A DNA stretch of 64,000 bases from Candidatus Hodarchaeota archaeon (lineage in GTDB: Archaea > Asgardarchaeota > Heimdallarchaeia > Hodarchaeales > Hodarchaeaceae), in NCBI GenBank assembly GCA_016840285.1, contig JAEOSR010000134.1:23123-87122 (forward strand), given 5' to 3'. The notes under the pieces were generated by a model. It was not told where the DNA came from and ran no database searches. It saw nothing but the letters and a program-made list of their open reading frames with translations. Positions 62,549-64,000 of the stretch are shown here, in pieces. The translations under genes were made by a program, and so were the position numbers. The number at the start of each line of letters is the position of its first letter. Positions within the stretch are counted from its first letter, which is position 1.

Positions 62549-63259
62549 TTGGCTAGAAGGAACGGTTCCAAAGTGAAAGCAATATGCCTTATTTCTGGAG
62601 GTATAGATAGTCCAGTTGCAAGTCAGATTGCATTTTTAAACGGATTTCAGCTTTTTTTAGTTCATTATCATAATTTTCCTTTTCACTCATTTGGGACCTT
62701 AGAGAAGGTTGTAGCTATTAGTAATAAGTTAATTGAGCGCAACCCAACATTTCCCATGTCTTTAACAATCATTCCTAATGGTAAAAGCCAGGAAATTATA
62801 TTAAATAATCTTCAGGGGTCAGAAATTCGTCAAACATGCTTATTATGCCGAATGCAGATGTTTATCAAAGCTGAGCTGTACGCCCATCAGATTGGGGCTG
62901 ATATTATTGTCACAGGGGAAATTCTAGGGGAACAAGCAAGTCAAACTTTAGACAATTTGCCTATTGTTATCTCAAAAGTTGAGATGCCTACATTTAGACC
63001 ACTAATAGGTTACAATAAAGAGGAAGTTGTACAGCTTTCGAAGAAATGGGATTTTTATGATCTTTCTATTCAACCAGGAGGTTGTTGCAATATTAATCCG
63101 AAATATCCAGAGACAAAAGGACGATTAGAGGTAATTAAACAAATCTTCGATCGCATGACTGACCTTATACGGACTACTGCTCTAGATGAGTTAAAAAAAG
63201 CACAAACTTTTTCACTTCCCGTTGATCTAGAGACTGTACTCAAAAAAATTGAAATTTGA
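62549..63259 (+). CDS. ThiI-like PP-loop sulfurtransferase domain protein
   Basis: This is a stand-alone PP-loop domain of 228-236 residues, as in the C-terminal half of ThiI: SGGIDSPVA, then CLLCRMQMFIKAELYA, and GEILGEQASQTLDNL, typical of thiouridine synthases. The THUMP and ferredoxin-like parts of ThiI are absent. It may make 4-thiouridine or act with another THUMP protein. TTG at 62549 and GTG at 62573 are possible starts; AAGGA at 62557-62561 favours the GTG. Confidence 0.78.
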   Translation: MARRNGSKVKAICLISGGIDSPVASQIAFLNGFQLFLVHYHNFPFHSFGTLEKVVAISNKLIERNPTFPMSLTIIPNGKSQEIILNNLQGSEIRQTCLLCRMQMFIKAELYAHQIGADIIVTGEILGEQASQTLDNLPIVISKVEMPTFRPLIGYNKEEVVQLSKKWDFYDLSIQPGGCCNINPKYPETKGRLEVIKQIFDRMTDLIRTTALDELKKAQTFSLPVDLETVLKKIEI

Positions 63260-63316
63260 ATACAGTCTGGGCTGAAAATTTAATTAGCATTATATTAAGT
63301 CTCTTTTTCGATTCTA

Positions 63317-64000
63317 ATGAAAATCCTGGTAACAGGAGCCACTGGATTTATTGGAAGCGCATTCGTGCAAGCGTTAATTGCCGAGAAAGCCGAATCTGAC
63401 ATTTATTGTGCTGTTAGAAAGAGTTCTAATTTAGAGGATTTAGAAAAACTAGATGTTAATTTTGTTAATTTTGATTTAACGGATTATTCAACTTTTGATT
63501 CTGCTGTTGATGGTAAAGATATTGTAGTTCATTTTGCATCTCATTATAAAAACTGGGATCGTGCACCTGAAGACGTTCTTTTCTCCCTTAATGTTGAGGC
63601 AACTCAAAAGCTAGCTGAAGCGTGTCTAGAGGCTCAAATTCAGCATTTTATCTATTGTTCTACAACTGAAGCTTTAGGAAAAGTCGTAAATGGCACAGAA
63701 GAATCAGATTATAATCCTGACGAGCTTTATGGTAAAACGAAGATGGAAGCTGAAAAAATCCTTTTAGAAATGCAAGAAGAGAGGAGTTTTCCGCTGACTA
63801 TTGCAAGGCCAACTGGTGTCATTGGATTTGGGGATTGTTATCCATTTACAGACATAATACTTGCTGTTGATAAGAAACTCATTCTACTTCCCAAGTTTCT
63901 TCCAGGATCGGGAAAAGGAACCATACATTGGACAGATATTGAAGATATTGTACAGGCTTTCATTAAAATTATTGAAATGCCAGATAAATCTATAGGCCAA
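63317..64000 (+). CDS. NAD-dependent epimerase/dehydratase, cut by the right edge
   Basis: The ATG at 63317 opens a frame that continues to the end of the window (228 residues seen). The N-terminal GATGFIGSAF is the Rossmann NAD motif, and the catalytic YGKTK is the YxxxK pair near residue 139. SSTTEALGK before it supplies the serine/threonine. This is an extended short-chain dehydrogenase; relatives include sugar epimerases and dihydroflavonol reductase-like enzymes. The start is 57 bases after the ThiI-like gene. Confidence 0.85.
   Translation, partial: MKILVTGATGFIGSAFVQALIAEKAESDIYCAVRKSSNLEDLEKLDVNFVNFDLTDYSTFDSAVDGKDIVVHFASHYKNWDRAPEDVLFSLNVEATQKLAEACLEAQIQHFIYCSTTEALGKVVNGTEESDYNPDELYGKTKMEAEKILLEMQEERSFPLTIARPTGVIGFGDCYPFTDIILAVDKKLILLPKFLPGSGKGTIHWTDIEDIVQAFIKIIEMPDKSIGQ

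Overview
The window reads as a piece of chromosome from an Asgard-type archaeon, AT-rich, with gene-dense operons on both strands. Archaeal identity comes from sn-glycerol-1-phosphate dehydrogenase (egsA), A-type ATPase subunits E, H and F, the KH/beta-CASP termination nuclease aCPSF1 (FttA), diphthine synthase (dphB), the HTH-riboflavin kinase RbkR with RibL, FEN1 with a PIP box, aTrm5 and TrmI, and tRNA genes with archaeal introns. The Asgard inference rests on eukaryote-like genes found together: a Ras/Rab-like small GTPase, an Rpn11/Csn5-like JAMM protease, translin, proteins that look like longin/roadblock folds, and a very long helical-repeat protein. I cannot place it within Asgard from sequence alone; the mix of glycine cleavage, MFS, arylsulfotransferase-like and HdrD-like genes would suit a Heimdallarchaeia-like lineage.

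Layout. 1-9.8 kb: a gene cut by the left edge, then an arylsulfotransferase-like membrane protein, a histidine phosphatase, a tandem longin-like protein, an amidohydrolase, a VOC protein, an unknown protein next to a DNA methyltransferase, and a GyrI-like protein. 9.9-14.6 kb: a UMF1/Atg22-type transporter, a decayed reading frame, and two surface proteins (UlaG-like MBL hydrolase; propeller-like repeat protein). 14.8-19 kb: a compact accessory-looking cluster made of a winged-helix/ARPP-1-like fusion, a paralogous winged-helix protein with an AT-hook-like tail, a vWA protein and an AIM24 protein. 19-27 kb: TldE/TldD, a TnpB remnant with a right-end-like hairpin, PepT, and two HdrD/GlcF-like iron-sulfur proteins.

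27-45 kb: the 1831-residue repeat protein; gcvT and glyA diverging from a perfect 15-bp palindrome; several membrane or unknown proteins; ATPase subunit E; and a four-gene minus-strand operon (longin-like protein, unknown protein, TrmI, Rpn11-like JAMM protein) followed by egsA. 45-55.6 kb is an information-processing block: aCPSF1, a PUA protein of the MCT-1 type, DphB, RibL, RbkR, tRNA-Lys, Trm5, PCMT, FEN1, tRNA-Val, ATPase H and F, tRNA-Leu and translin. 55.6-64 kb: gcvPB/gcvPA, a surface protein, the small GTPase, QueD, a tiny membrane protein, a GcvH-like protein with an unknown partner, a ThiI-like PP-loop protein and an NAD-dependent epimerase cut by the right edge.

Genes that work together: GcvT, GcvPA, GcvPB, the GcvH-like carrier and GlyA make an almost complete glycine/one-carbon module dispersed over 30 kb. 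RbkR and RibL make FMN and FAD. The ATPase subunits are also dispersed. The most unusual items are the tRNA-Lys gene with two introns, the tRNA-Leu gene with a D-arm intron, the winged-helix/ARPP-1/vWA/AIM24 cluster, the Rpn11-like operon, the giant repeat protein, and short palindromes in the rbkR and gcvT/glyA promoters.
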